A stretch of DNA of 26,187 nt, taken from the NCBI GenBank assembly GCA_046723645.1, contig JBKOUY010000051.1, forward strand, positions 1 to 26,187, given 5' to 3'. The DNA is from DASQUK01 sp046723645 (GTDB lineage: Bacteria; Actinomycetota; Acidimicrobiia; Acidimicrobiales; VFJN01). The translations under genes and the position numbers were made by a program. This document shows positions 14,999 through 22,324 of the stretch, one piece after another (the stretch's first letter is position 1; the number at the start of each line of letters is the position of its first letter). A model generated the notes under the pieces. That model searched no databases. It had not been told where the DNA came from and saw only the letters and a program-made list of their open reading frames with translations.

Positions 14999-16369
14999 AT
15001 GGTCGAACTCGCCGATTCCACCCGCCTGGCGACCGACGCGTGCGAGCAGGCCCTCGCGTACGTCGCCGGCCGGGCCGACGCCGTGGCCTCGGCGATGGTG
15101 GGCACGTCGTCGCTGACCCGGTTCGCCAACAGCCGCATCCACCAGAACGTGACCGAGGACCTCGAAGCGATGTCGCTCACGGTGGCCGTCGACGGCCGGG
15201 TGGCGCGCGCCCAGACCACGCGCACCGATCCGGCAAGCCTGGAGGCGCTCGTCGAGCGGGCGCTGGCCGCCGCCGCACTCCGGCCGCCCGACCCCGAGTT
15301 CGCCGGCTTCGCACGGGAGGCCGCCGTGCCGTCGGTCGATCACTGGGACGACGGAACCGCCGGGGCGACACCCGACCAGCGGGCGGCCATCGTGGCGGCG
15401 TTCGTCGACGCTGGCGAAGGCCTGGAGGCCGCGGGCTACTGCTCGACCGAGGCGGCCACGCACGTGCTGATCTCCACCACCGGGCAGCGAGCGGTGGGCC
15501 AGGCGACGACGGCCCAGCTCGACGGCATCCACCGCGCGTCCGCTCCCGACGGGGAGGACGGCGGCGACACCGCCGACGGTTACGGGCAGGCGACCTCCGT
15601 CCGGCTCGCAGACCTCGACGGTGCCGCCTGCGGGGCCCGCGCTGCGGCCAAGGCCGCGTCGGGGCGGAACCCGGTCGAGCTGCCGCCTGGCGACTACGAG
15701 GTGGTCCTCGAGCCCCGCGCGGTCGCGTCGGCGCTGGTCTATCCCGCCTACATGGGCTTCAACGGCAAGGCCCACGCCGACGGCACCTCGTTCGTGCACC
15801 TCGGTGAGCAGCAGTGGGACGCGCCCGTCGACATCTGGGACGACGCCACCGATCCTCGTGCCCTCGGCGTCGGCTTCGACGCCGAGGGCACGCCCAAGCG
15901 GCGGCTGGACCTGGTCCAGGGCGGGGTCTCGGCGGGCCTGACGCACGACCGGCGATCGGCGCGCCTCGCCGGCGTCGAGCCGACCGGCCACTCGGTCGGC
16001 TCCGAGGCGTTCGGCGGCTACGCCACGAGCCTGTTCCTCGGCGGCGGCGACGAGCCGCCGGATCGGCTCGTCGCCGCCGTCGAGCGGGGACTGCTCGTGA
16101 CCGACCTCTGGTACAACCGCATCCTCGATCCCAAGACCCAGGTGGTGACCGGCCTCACGCGCAACGGCCTGTTCCTCATCGAGGGCGGCCGGATCGTCGG
16201 GCCCGTCCAGAACCTGCGCTACACGCAGTCGATCGTGGGCGGCTTCGGTCCCGGGAAGGTGCGGGGCCTGGGCAACGACGGGCAACTGGTGGGCAGCGAG
16301 GGCGGCATCATGCACGTCCCCTCGGCGCGGCTCGCGTCATGGGCCTTCACCGGCAACGCCCGGGGGTGA
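14999..16369 (+). CDS. pmbA: TldE/PmbA subunit (TldD/PmbA family, no metal motif)
   Basis: A 456-residue paralogue of TldD without HExxxH, as expected for the TldE (PmbA) subunit that completes the TldD active-site chamber. Seen: VTEDLEAMSLTVAVDGRVA in the N-terminal domain, GDYEVVLEPRAVASAL at the position of the metal-motif strand, YMGFNGKAHADGTSFVH, and a C-terminal LWYNRILDPKTQVVTG followed by GLTRNG and FLIEGG. I chose the ATG at 14999 on the basis of the -10 spacing; a GTG at 14969 would overlap the divergent HAD start. It ends 30 bp before the tyrosine-recombinase pseudogene, marking the end of the conserved block. Confidence 0.92.
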   Translation: MVELADSTRLATDACEQALAYVAGRADAVASAMVGTSSLTRFANSRIHQNVTEDLEAMSLTVAVDGRVARAQTTRTDPASLEALVERALAAAALRPPDPEFAGFAREAAVPSVDHWDDGTAGATPDQRAAIVAAFVDAGEGLEAAGYCSTEAATHVLISTTGQRAVGQATTAQLDGIHRASAPDGEDGGDTADGYGQATSVRLADLDGAACGARAAAKAASGRNPVELPPGDYEVVLEPRAVASALVYPAYMGFNGKAHADGTSFVHLGEQQWDAPVDIWDDATDPRALGVGFDAEGTPKRRLDLVQGGVSAGLTHDRRSARLAGVEPTGHSVGSEAFGGYATSLFLGGGDEPPDRLVAAVERGLLVTDLWYNRILDPKTQVVTGLTRNGLFLIEGGRIVGPVQNLRYTQSIVGGFGPGKVRGLGNDGQLVGSEGGIMHVPSARLASWAFTGNARG

Positions 16370-16399
16370 ACCTCACACCCCTCTGACCACCACCAATGG

Positions 16400-17270
16400 C
16401 TACCGGAGGGGCCGGACAGTCCTCAGCTGGTCCTCAGCCGGTCCCAGCGCCCGGTCAACAGCGGCGCGGATGTGGTCCTCGTCGCCCGGCCACAAGTGGG
16501 AGTAGACGTCGAGTGTGGTCGATGCCGACGCGTGGCCCAGTGCCCGCTGAACGGCCTTGACCGAACAGCCGGCGGAGATGAGCGCCGACGCGAAACCCTG
16601 GCGCAGGTCATGGAACCGCATCCCTCGAGCCCCACGTCGTCACGGGCCCGAACCCACCAGGCGTTGAACAAGCCGTGACCGATCGGCTGGCCGGCCCCGG
16701 TGCAACACGAACCCCTCGTGTCGACGGCCAACATGTTCGGACAGGGCATCAAGCACCCACTCCGACGCTGGGATCGTCCGATGGCTGGCGTCGGTTTTGG
16801 GTGGCGTGAACTCGGACCGGCCCCGCCGCAACGTCCACTGCCGGTCGATGAGCACGGTGCGTCCCAACCAGTCGACGCGGTCAGCCGTGAGCCCCGACAC
16901 TTCGGATTGACGTAGCCCCAGCCCGGCACCCAGCACGATGGCGATACGGAACCACGGTGCCGATGGCGATACGGAACCACGGTGCCGCCGCATCGGCCAG
17001 AGCCGTGATCTCGCCGGGGGTCGGCGCCACGATCTCGCCCTTGGTGCGCTCAGGCAGCTTGACGCCCTTGGCGGGGTTGATGGCGATCAACTGGTCATCT
17101 ACCGCCGCACCGAACAGCGACACCAGATGCTGGCGCACCACCCGCACCGTCGAGGGTGCCAGCGCAAGCCCCGAGATGAACGACTGCACGTCACCCCGTC
17201 GGATCGGCCCCAGGGGCCGGTCAGCGAAGACCAGAGCGGCCTTGGACAACGCATCGGCCGTCTCGGCGTG
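16400..17270 (-). pseudogene. Tyrosine recombinase (phage-type integrase) pseudogene
   Basis: Pieces of one integrase lie in order in different frames. The N-terminal core-binding part (about 16985-17270) includes GPIRRGDVQSFISG, STVRVVRQHLVSLF and NPAKGVKLPERTKGE. A second piece (about 16690-16990) has LGLRQSEVSGL with the first catalytic Arg. A short third frame (about 16625-16690) reads GHGLFNAWWVRARDDVGLEG. A final piece (16400-16621) has RFHDLRQGFASALIS, LGHASASTTLDVYSH (His, Tyr nucleophile). At least three frameshifts separate them, the first caused by a 25-bp duplication. The N-terminal arm-binding domain is missing beside the methyltransferase. It is a decayed island or prophage integrase, not an IntI. 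Confidence 0.88.
16936..16985. repeat. Perfect 25-bp tandem duplication inside the integrase pseudogene
   Basis: Bases 16936-16960 and 16961-16985 are identical (start CGATGGCGATACGG, end CCACGGTGC). 25 is not a multiple of 3, so the duplication shifts the reading frame exactly where the integrase reads APWFRIAI. Removing one copy rejoins the N-terminal and catalytic frames. Confidence 0.95.
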
Positions 17271-17288
17271 AGCAGCGGAGCACCAGAG

Positions 17289-17328
17289 CGGGCAATCGGT
17301 GGGCCCGCAGCTCAGGGCGATCACCGAT
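17289..17328 (+). repeat. Right-end copy of the island repeat before the methyltransferase
   Basis: CGGGCAATCGGTG (17289-17301) is identical to bases 24016-24028 of the repeat at 23887-24030. ATCGGTG (17295-17301) and CACCGAT (17322-17328) form a perfect 7-bp inverted repeat. It sits at the junction between the truncated integrase and the methyltransferase, so it may mark the left edge of the island. Confidence 0.5.
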
Positions 17329-17364
17329 GGCATCCGCTGCGGATGTGAAACAAAGATTCGCGGC

Positions 17365-17982
17365 ATGGGCTTCTACCAGGATCAGCTACTCCCGCGAGTC
17401 CAGGACAAGATCATGGCCCGCAAGTCGATGCGTTCGGTACGCGCCCGAGTGTGCGACGGCTTGGAAGGTGCCGTCGTGGAGGTCGGCTTTGGCACCGGAT
17501 TGAACGCCGCGTACTACCCGGCTGCCGTCAAGCGGGTCGTCGCGATCGAACCGTCCGGGGTCGGGATGCGGCTCGCCGAACCGCGCATCGCCAAAGCGTC
17601 GGTGCCGGTGGAGTTCGGCGGGCTGACCGGCGAACAGCTCGACCTGCCTTCGGGCGAGTTCGACGCGGTCCTGTCGACGTGGACGCTGTGCACGATTCCC
17701 AACGTCGATGCGGCACTGGCCGAGATGCGTCGGGTCTTGAAGGCGGGCGGCTCGTTTCACTTTGTCGAGCACGGCCACGCGCCGGATGAGAAGGTCGCCC
17801 GCTGGCAGGACCGGATCGAACCGCTCTGGAAGCCACTCGCCGGTGGCTGCCACCTCACGCGGCGCATCGCCGAGGACATCGAACGGGCCGGGTTCGAGAT
17901 GCAGCAGCTCGACACCTACTACCGCGAAGGTGAGCTGAAAACGATGGGGTACACCTACGAAGGGGTCGCGGTCAGCAGGTAA
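17365..17982 (+). CDS. Class I SAM-dependent methyltransferase
   Basis: A 205-residue Rossmann-fold methyltransferase (Methyltransf_11/UbiE-like). Motif I is VVEVGFGTGLNAAYY (about residues 37-51), motif II is VVAIEPS, the motif IV region is FDAVLSTWTLCTIPNVD and post-motif GGSFHFVEHG. The profile resembles METTL7-like or phospholipid methyltransferases, but the substrate is unknown. The ATG at 17365 starts MGFYQDQLLPRVQDK, which fits the family; longer starts run back into the integrase remnant. It is the first intact gene of the accessory island and may be cargo. Confidence 0.88.
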   Translation: MGFYQDQLLPRVQDKIMARKSMRSVRARVCDGLEGAVVEVGFGTGLNAAYYPAAVKRVVAIEPSGVGMRLAEPRIAKASVPVEFGGLTGEQLDLPSGEFDAVLSTWTLCTIPNVDAALAEMRRVLKAGGSFHFVEHGHAPDEKVARWQDRIEPLWKPLAGGCHLTRRIAEDIERAGFEMQQLDTYYREGELKTMGYTYEGVAVSR

Positions 17983-18020
17983 TCCGATGTCGCGCCCGAT
18001 GGCGGATGATCCTGGTCCGC

Positions 18021-18143
18021 TCAGGCGTGTGGTTTGTCGCGATGACGATGGCGCATGGTGAGACCCCCGAGGAGCATGCCCCCCATCATGACCACCATCA
18101 TCACCGCCATCACGACGAGCATCACGACCGAACCGCTCATCAT
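18021..18143 (-). CDS. Possible Met-rich 40-residue membrane peptide
   Basis: Reading leftward from ATGATG at 18143, the ORF encodes 40 residues: a hydrophobic segment in which about a third of residues are Met (MMSGSVVMLVVMAVMMVV, then MMGGMLLGGL), followed by a basic His-rich tail (MRHRHRDKPHA). It would be a single-pass inner-membrane peptide. Met/His-rich short membrane peptides are sometimes associated with copper or silver handling, but nothing nearby confirms that. The opposite strand encodes an equally odd His-rich ORF, because ATG and CAT are complementary. At most one is likely to be real. A small GCGGA/TCCGC hairpin (18002-18020) abuts its stop. Confidence 0.4.
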   Translation of the reverse strand: MMSGSVVMLVVMAVMMVVMMGGMLLGGLTMRHRHRDKPHA

Positions 18144-18176
18144 GCCTTAGCTCTACCCAGGTCGTCGCCGAGGTAG
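18042..18176 (+). CDS. Possible His-rich 44-residue peptide (alternative reading of the same DNA)
   Basis: On the plus strand the same bases encode MTMAHGETPEEHAPHH followed by a run of His, Asp and Glu, 15 His in 44 residues, ending LALPRSSPR. It would be a soluble metal-chelating peptide. In its favour, the stop codon at 18174-18176 directly abuts the repeat at 18176-18258, as for other genes of the island. Against it, no ribosome binding site is evident and the composition is a trivial complement of the Met-rich minus-strand ORF. Confidence 0.28.
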   Translation: MTMAHGETPEEHAPHHDHHHHRHHDEHHDRTAHHALALPRSSPR

Positions 18177-18258
18177 CGCAGAACTGCCGATCTCGCGCCG
18201 CGTCGTTCTGTACTGCTCGCACGGCAGGCGGCGTGCGCTCGGTTCGGGCATCCTGTGC
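18176..18258 (+). repeat. Island repeat copy A (imperfect palindrome)
   Basis: An 83-bp unit. Outer arms GCGCA / TGTGC, a short unpaired spacer, then TGCCGA / TCGGGCA (one bulged G). A further arm pairs CCGATCTCGCGCCGC (18187-18201) with GCGGCGTGCGCTCGG (18228-18242), with 13 of 15 positions pairing including one wobble. It shares GAACTGCCGATC with the copy at 22757, an identical 18-mer (18233-18250) with the copy at 23887, and CGCACGGCAGG with the copy at 23471. Confidence 0.75.
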
Positions 18259-18496
18259 ACTTCTCGTGCCACCTGGCCGGCGGTCAGGGTCACCCGAGGG
18301 ATGGCCGATCTGTGCATCCTCGGCGCGGGCGGGACCGCTCCGCATCGAAGGCGTAGGGTCGGTGGTGGTCCGGGGGGTGGCTTCTCTGCTTCCGGCGCTC
18401 GCCCCGCATCCTGATCGCGCCTGCTGAGACCGGAGGGAGCGAGCGCCTCGCCCCTGTGGTCAGGCTGGTCAACGGGATAATCGACAGGGGGAGCGG
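18259..18496. other. Gap with -10 and RBS for the secreted-protein gene
   Basis: No gene seen. GATAAT at 18476-18481 is a good -10 element; the AGGGGGAG stretch just before the ATG at 18497 is the ribosome binding site. No convincing -35. Confidence 0.4.
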
Positions 18497-18940
18497 ATGA
18501 TGAAGGTGCTCAGGCGTGTCTCGATTCTTGTGACGATTGCCATCCTGGCAACAGGAGGCGCGGCGGCAGCAGACGGCGTGTATCACTCCGAGCGGTTGTC
18601 GTTCGCGGGTGGGGCCGATCCTGCTTTCCATGGCCAGGTGGTGAATATCCACCCGAATGGACCTGTCAACGGAGCCTTGGAGCGTTACCAGGTCGTCGGG
18701 GCCGAGCCATCCACGGATTACGAGGTGTGGATCCAGTTCTGCGAAGGCGCGGACTTCACGGACTTCACGCAGACCGCGGTCCTGACTACGGACTTGCGCG
18801 GCAATGGTCATGCCTCAGCAGGTTTCAGCGCGGCGGACCTTGCTCCGTTCTCGGGTGCGACGGTGACGATCCGATGGGTGCTGAGGGTCGACGCGGCTGA
18901 CGTCTATGCCACGCCGTGCACCACCGTGACCATCGACTGA
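18497..18940 (+). CDS. Secreted protein of unknown function
   Basis: A 147-residue protein with a clear Sec signal peptide: basic MMKVLRRVS, hydrophobic ILVTIAILATGG, and an AAA-A cleavage region near residue 25. The mature part is a single beta-rich domain with two Cys (FCEGADF and TPCTTV) that could form a disulfide, and the stretches GALERYQVVGAEPSTDYEVW and DLRGNGHASAGF. I recognise no named family. The start ATG at 18497 (or 18500) follows a strong AGGGGGAG site and a GATAAT -10. Its composition is less GC-extreme than the core genes, which suits island cargo. Confidence 0.75.
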   Translation: MMKVLRRVSILVTIAILATGGAAAADGVYHSERLSFAGGADPAFHGQVVNIHPNGPVNGALERYQVVGAEPSTDYEVWIQFCEGADFTDFTQTAVLTTDLRGNGHASAGFSAADLAPFSGATVTIRWVLRVDAADVYATPCTTVTID

Positions 18941-18975
18941 CCCGATGACAGCGGATTAGCCGGCGATCGCAGGAG

Positions 18976-19072
18976 CCATCGGACTGCCCACAACGAGCGC
19001 CGACCGGAGCAGTCGGGGGTAGTCCTCATGTGCCGATCGGGGACGGAACACCGCGCCATATCTGCCGATCGG
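18976..19072 (-). repeat. Island repeat copy F, inverted orientation
   Basis: Lies 2 bp past the stop of the minus-strand frameshifted gene. Outer arms are CCGATCGG (19065-19072) and CCATCGG (18976-18982), pairing with one bulge. Read on the minus strand its end resembles GCGCTCGGTTCGGGCA of the plus-strand copies (GCGCTCGTTGTGGGCA). CTGCCGATCGGCG (19062-19074) is identical to 22765-22777, and TGCCGATCGGGG (19031-19042) is identical to 22442-22453. Confidence 0.55.
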
Positions 19073-19074
19073 CG

Positions 19075-19337
19075 TCACCTGTGGAACCGTTCCTGTCCGG
19101 GTGCGGAGGGGTCGGTGGGGTGCCGGCCGGTGAAGTCCTGGCGGGGTCCGCGCCCCAGCCGTTCGATCGTCTCGTGGTCGAATCCGGTTACCGCGGCTAG
19201 GTGCTCGAGGGTGCAGCCGGTGCGAGGGCTCGCCTCATTTCGTAGCGGAGACTCCCGCGCCAGTGGACGGATTTCGCCGCTGTGGTCCACACGGTCTCTA
19301 GCTGTTGGAGTTGACGCCGAGACAGTTCTCCGAACAT
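19075..19337 (-). pseudogene. LexA-boxed small gene, apparently frameshifted
   Basis: From an ATG at 19337 the frame reads MFGELSRRQLQQLETVWTTA, a stretch containing WRGSLRYEMRRALA, then hits a TAG at 19197-19199. In the neighbouring frame, from about 19222, the protein continues RTGCTLEHLAAVTGFDHETI, a helix-turn-helix-like stretch, and ends at 19075. One indel near 19222-19228 joins them into a protein of about 87 residues. The family is not recognised. The start codon lies inside a LexA box and 8 nt after a -10 element, so a leaderless SOS-controlled message is likely. Alternatively the first frame alone is a 46-residue protein. Confidence 0.5.
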
Positions 19338-19374
19338 TTGTTCGTAGGGTATCGCGGTGAAGGGCGACCACCAA
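19331..19374 (-). promoter_or_regulatory. LexA (SOS) box within a leaderless promoter
   Basis: CGAACATTTGTTCG (19331-19344) matches the actinobacterial SOS box core CGAAC-N4-GTTCG exactly. On the minus strand TTGGTG (19374-19369), a 17-bp spacer and TACCCT (19351-19346) form a promoter, and the ATG at 19337 lies 8 nt after the -10. LexA bound here would cover the transcription start. A TAGGGT at 19345-19350 could also serve rightward. Confidence 0.75.
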
Positions 19375-19399
19375 ACGCCCCTTCTGTCCGCCCGCGCTC

Positions 19400-19594
19400 T
19401 TACAGGAGGCCAGCCCGCTTGAGCACGCTGGCCGGTACACCCACCTCACGCAGTGCCGCTGCGCTGACTCCGGTGCGCTTCGCCCACGAGGCGGCCACGT
19501 TCACGAACGCCTCCTCGAGCTCAGGGAGTCGGGCGGCCTGGTCGAGCCCGGCCAGCTCGGTGTGGATGTCGAGTCGGGGTTGCACGAGCCGCAC
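19400..19594 (-). CDS. Small hypothetical protein (64 residues)
   Basis: Starts at a GTG (19594) after an in-frame stop at 19610-19612. The N-terminal half is charged and helical (HTELAGLDQAARLPELEEAF). The C-terminal part, ASWAKRTGVSAAALREVG followed by VPASVLKRAGLL, looks like a small DNA-binding or helical-hairpin tail of a type I have seen ending longer actinobacterial proteins; I cannot name the family. It may be the surviving C-terminal end of a longer gene. The SOS promoter lies 26 bp beyond its stop. Confidence 0.5.
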   Translation of the reverse strand: MRLVQPRLDIHTELAGLDQAARLPELEEAFVNVAASWAKRTGVSAAALREVGVPASVLKRAGLL

Positions 19595-19661
19595 CTCATC
19601 GGCGACAAGTCATCCGCGCTCCTAAGCTCCCGCCGGGGCGCCATGAGCGGGGAGAGGCGAC

Positions 19662-20267
19662 ATGGGGGCATTCCGCAAGCTGCTAGTCGGGACGACGACG
19701 GCCTTGGCGACGTTCGTGGGCTTCACGGCCGCGCCGGCATGGGCCGAGGACCTGCACGTCAGCGGGTCGTACTTCGGCCACGGGACGCTGTTCACGCCGT
19801 GCTCTGTGGGGATCGGCGTCGACGCGCAGGGCAGTGGCGACTGGACCGCTCTGGGGGTCACGGCGTTCACGCTGCACTTCTGCTTAGTCGCCCCCCTTGA
19901 GGAGACGATCGGCGACGGTCGGTTCACGATCACCACGGCCGACGGCACGATGGCGGGCGACCTGACCGGCGAGGCCCAGGCCTTCGGCCCCGGGCCCGAG
20001 TTCCCGTTCCACTTCGTCATGGCCATCGTGCCGGCGCAGGGCACGGGTCGGTTCGCGGGCGCGACCGGTGAGCTGGTACTGGACGGCGCCTTCGGCGGAG
20101 GTGCCGTGGCGTTCCACGGCACGGTCGACGGGACGATCCACATCCCGCTCACGCCCAGGACCAAGGACGACTGCAAGGACAGCGGCTGGCGCGACTTCAC
20201 CGACGACGAGGGACATCCTTTCGAGAACCAGGGCGAGTGCATCGCGTTCGTCCAGCACGCCGTCTGA
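19662..20267 (+). CDS. Secreted protein with C-terminal Cys/NQG motif
   Basis: A 201-residue exported protein. The signal peptide is MGAFRKLLVGTTTALATFVG, followed by FTAAPAWAED with cleavage after AWA. The mature domain is beta-rich, with the repeated GxGRF..ATGEL pattern seen in barrel-type secreted proteins. The tail reads KDDCKDSGWRDFTDDEG, then HPFENQGECIAFV: a C-x3-GW ... NQGxC motif I associate with actinobacterial secreted proteins. Four or more Cys suggest disulfides. The ATG at 19662 follows GGGGAGAGG. Function unknown. Two hairpins follow its stop. Confidence 0.8.
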   Translation: MGAFRKLLVGTTTALATFVGFTAAPAWAEDLHVSGSYFGHGTLFTPCSVGIGVDAQGSGDWTALGVTAFTLHFCLVAPLEETIGDGRFTITTADGTMAGDLTGEAQAFGPGPEFPFHFVMAIVPAQGTGRFAGATGELVLDGAFGGGAVAFHGTVDGTIHIPLTPRTKDDCKDSGWRDFTDDEGHPFENQGECIAFVQHAV

Positions 20268-20271
20268 CTCG

Positions 20272-20371
20272 GCCACCACCGTCCCGCGGAGGTGGCTGCC
20301 GCCAGCAGGCAACCCGCTCTGGCTGCCGAACGCGAAACGGCCCCCCGGGAGCACAGGTATCCGGGGGGCCG
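20272..20371 (+). terminator. Two hairpins downstream of the secreted-protein gene
   Basis: GCCACC (20272-20277) pairs with GGTGGC (20291-20296) just after the stop. A stronger perfect 11-bp inverted repeat, CGGCCCCCCGG / CCGGGGGGCCG (20338-20348 and 20361-20371, 12-nt loop), follows. These probably terminate transcription, without a T-tract. Confidence 0.6.
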
Positions 20372-20695
20372 CGCGCTCGGGGTCGTCGCTACCCCAACGG
20401 CTGCGCGTACATACGCCTCAGAGTTCGGGCGCGTCGAGCGGGCGGGCGTGGGCCCGATCCTGAACCCGCTTGGTTTCGCAGCTGGCCAGGCAGGCGCGTC
20501 CGGCGGGCGTGGCCAGGTGATCTTCTGCAGGGGCCTCGTTGATAGCACCGACGGCGGATGCGTCGACCTCGTGGTCGACCTCGAATCGATGCCTGAATGG
20601 CGCATAACCGACGTTCGCTTCTTGTCACGGTGTGGTCATCCATCTTGCGCCCGGCCACGGAAGGACGGTGATGGCTCGGGCCGAAACCGGAATCG
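20372..20695. other. Gap without a convincing gene
   Basis: A plus-strand open frame through here contains a protein-like stretch (GQVIFCRGLVDSTDGG, then VDLVVDLESMPEWRITDV) at about 20514-20622, which may be a gene remnant. It has no good start and no recognised domain. Confidence 0.3.
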
Positions 20696-22324
20696 TCAGG
20701 TCACGACACGCACGGATCCGACACGCGGATCGACCTCGACGGTTGCTCCGTCTGCCAGGTCGAGCGCGCCGGCCGCCCCGACCACAGCGGGGATCCCGAG
20801 CTCGCGGGCCAACACCGCGGCGTGAGAAAGCGGCCCCCCTTCGGTCGTGACGACGGCTCCGGCGATAGAGAGCACGGCATTGAACGCGGGCGAGGTCACT
20901 CTGACGACCAGTACGTCCCCGGGCTCCATGTTCTCGATCGCGTCCTCGGACGACGCGGCGATACGGGCGCGGCCCCGGTAGGCGCTGGTCCCGATCCCTA
21001 CCCCCATCAGGCGCTCGGGCCGCGTCGCGCCCGCCATGCCCATGAGCGACAAGGCGGTTCGCACCATGGCCACGGTCTCGTCCAAGGGCGTGGGCAGGAC
21101 GTCGAGGGGTGGTGCCGGCTCGACCGGACCGAGCGTCTCGGGCGGCGTCAGCTGCGCCAGGGCCCGTCGCTCATGGCCGCGACGCGACAGCTCGGCGGCG
21201 CTCGGCGCATCCCGATCCAGCACGGTCGCCGCCTCTGCGGGTGTCAACTCGAGCGCGAGCTCGGCGTTGGCGATCCAGCCCCGTGACACCAACCGCCGAC
21301 CCACAGCCAGCAGCGCCCGGCGCAGCAGCCCGACCGGCCACTCGTAGGTCGACGGACCGTTGTCGTCCCGCATGTCCATGACGGCCCGGGCGTCGCCGAG
21401 CACCAGGTCGAACTCGGTGCGGTGCTCTTCCCGCACCCGGGCCCGAAGCGCGCCAGCCACGGCGCGGTCGTCGATGGGGGGCGGCTCGACCGCATCGAGG
21501 ATGCTGGCGAGGACCGCACCCGGGACCTCGCCCAAGGTGAGCCCGACGATGTCGTAGCCCGTGACGAGGAGGTGACCGCGGTCGGTCAGGTAGCGGTCGA
21601 GCGTCGCCGCCGCCTCCGGCGAGACGGCCCGGACGTCGTCCAGCGAGCTCGGAGCGGCGTCCGCCTCGGCGAGGAGCGTCCGCAGGCGGACCAGCACCCG
21701 GACCGGATCGGATGTCGACGGCGAGGCACCGGCGAGGGCCGGCAACGCATCGGCGGGAGGGATGCCCCATCCCTGAACAGCGTGGAGATAACGAGCGATC
21801 GGGCCGAGGTCGTGACCGTGCAACCAGAAGTGCAGCTCGGCCTTGTCCCGGCAGTACTCCAATAGTTCGGCGACATGCCTGCCTAGCGTGGCGTCATCCA
21901 GGACCTCGGGATCGGTCGCCTGAAGCCGGCGGTTCTCGGCAATCACCGCCGGCCTGAGCTCGGTAGCCCACCGGTGTGCGACATCGACCCAGGGCCGGTT
22001 GCCAAGGGCGGTCGCCGCTGCCTTGGCCCGGCGGCGGAACGCCGGGTGGAGGTGGGTGACGACCCGGAGAATCGGCTCGGGGGGCAGCTTCGTGGCGGCA
22101 TGGTCCGGCCGAAGGAGCGGGCGCAGACGCGTGTACATGAAGCCGTTGACGAAGCGGGCCTGCAGCGTGTCGGCCGGGACGCCGATTTCGGCGAAGACTC
22201 GGCGCATGCCTCTCGCCATCGACTCCTCCATGAGCCACTGGCAGATGGGCGTCGTGCCCCCCGCGAAGTGCGAGCGGTCGAGGGCCCACTGGCCGGGTCC
22301 AGGCGGAGCGAATGCGGCAGTCAT
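20696..22324 (-). CDS. PEP-utilising enzyme, C-terminal-type (no ATP-binding domain)
   Basis: A 542-residue protein matching the central and C-terminal parts of PEP synthase/rifampicin-phosphotransferase-like enzymes. The start PPGPGQWALDRSHFAGGTTP is the usual beginning of the central domain. The C-terminal swivelling domain carries the phosphohistidine in TTEGGPLSHAAVLARELG (about residue 501), followed by IPAVVGAAGAL. The N-terminal ATP-grasp (PPDK_N) domain is absent and no gene for one is adjacent. Stand-alone proteins like this exist in actinobacteria; the phosphoryl donor would be supplied in trans (inference). The ATG at 22324 is preferred, with ATGs at 22333 and 22336 as alternatives. 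It is much larger than its island neighbours. Confidence 0.85.
   Translation of the reverse strand: MTAAFAPPGPGQWALDRSHFAGGTTPICQWLMEESMARGMRRVFAEIGVPADTLQARFVNGFMYTRLRPLLRPDHAATKLPPEPILRVVTHLHPAFRRRAKAAATALGNRPWVDVAHRWATELRPAVIAENRRLQATDPEVLDDATLGRHVAELLEYCRDKAELHFWLHGHDLGPIARYLHAVQGWGIPPADALPALAGASPSTSDPVRVLVRLRTLLAEADAAPSSLDDVRAVSPEAAATLDRYLTDRGHLLVTGYDIVGLTLGEVPGAVLASILDAVEPPPIDDRAVAGALRARVREEHRTEFDLVLGDARAVMDMRDDNGPSTYEWPVGLLRRALLAVGRRLVSRGWIANAELALELTPAEAATVLDRDAPSAAELSRRGHERRALAQLTPPETLGPVEPAPPLDVLPTPLDETVAMVRTALSLMGMAGATRPERLMGVGIGTSAYRGRARIAASSEDAIENMEPGDVLVVRVTSPAFNAVLSIAGAVVTTEGGPLSHAAVLARELGIPAVVGAAGALDLADGATVEVDPRVGSVRVVT

Noticed and set aside
16370..16440. tRNA or attachment site beside the integrase
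   Set aside because: No tRNA-like cloverleaf or matching direct repeat at both island edges could be found by eye.
19357..19422. 21-residue ORF rightward from the SOS box with TAGGGT 6 nt before its GTG
   Set aside because: The layout is leaderless-like but the peptide has no features; the minus-strand promoter has a better -35 and a longer gene.
20696..22324. Rifampicin phosphotransferase (rph)
   Set aside because: The ATP-binding domain is missing and I see no rifamycin-associated element upstream, so resistance cannot be assigned.
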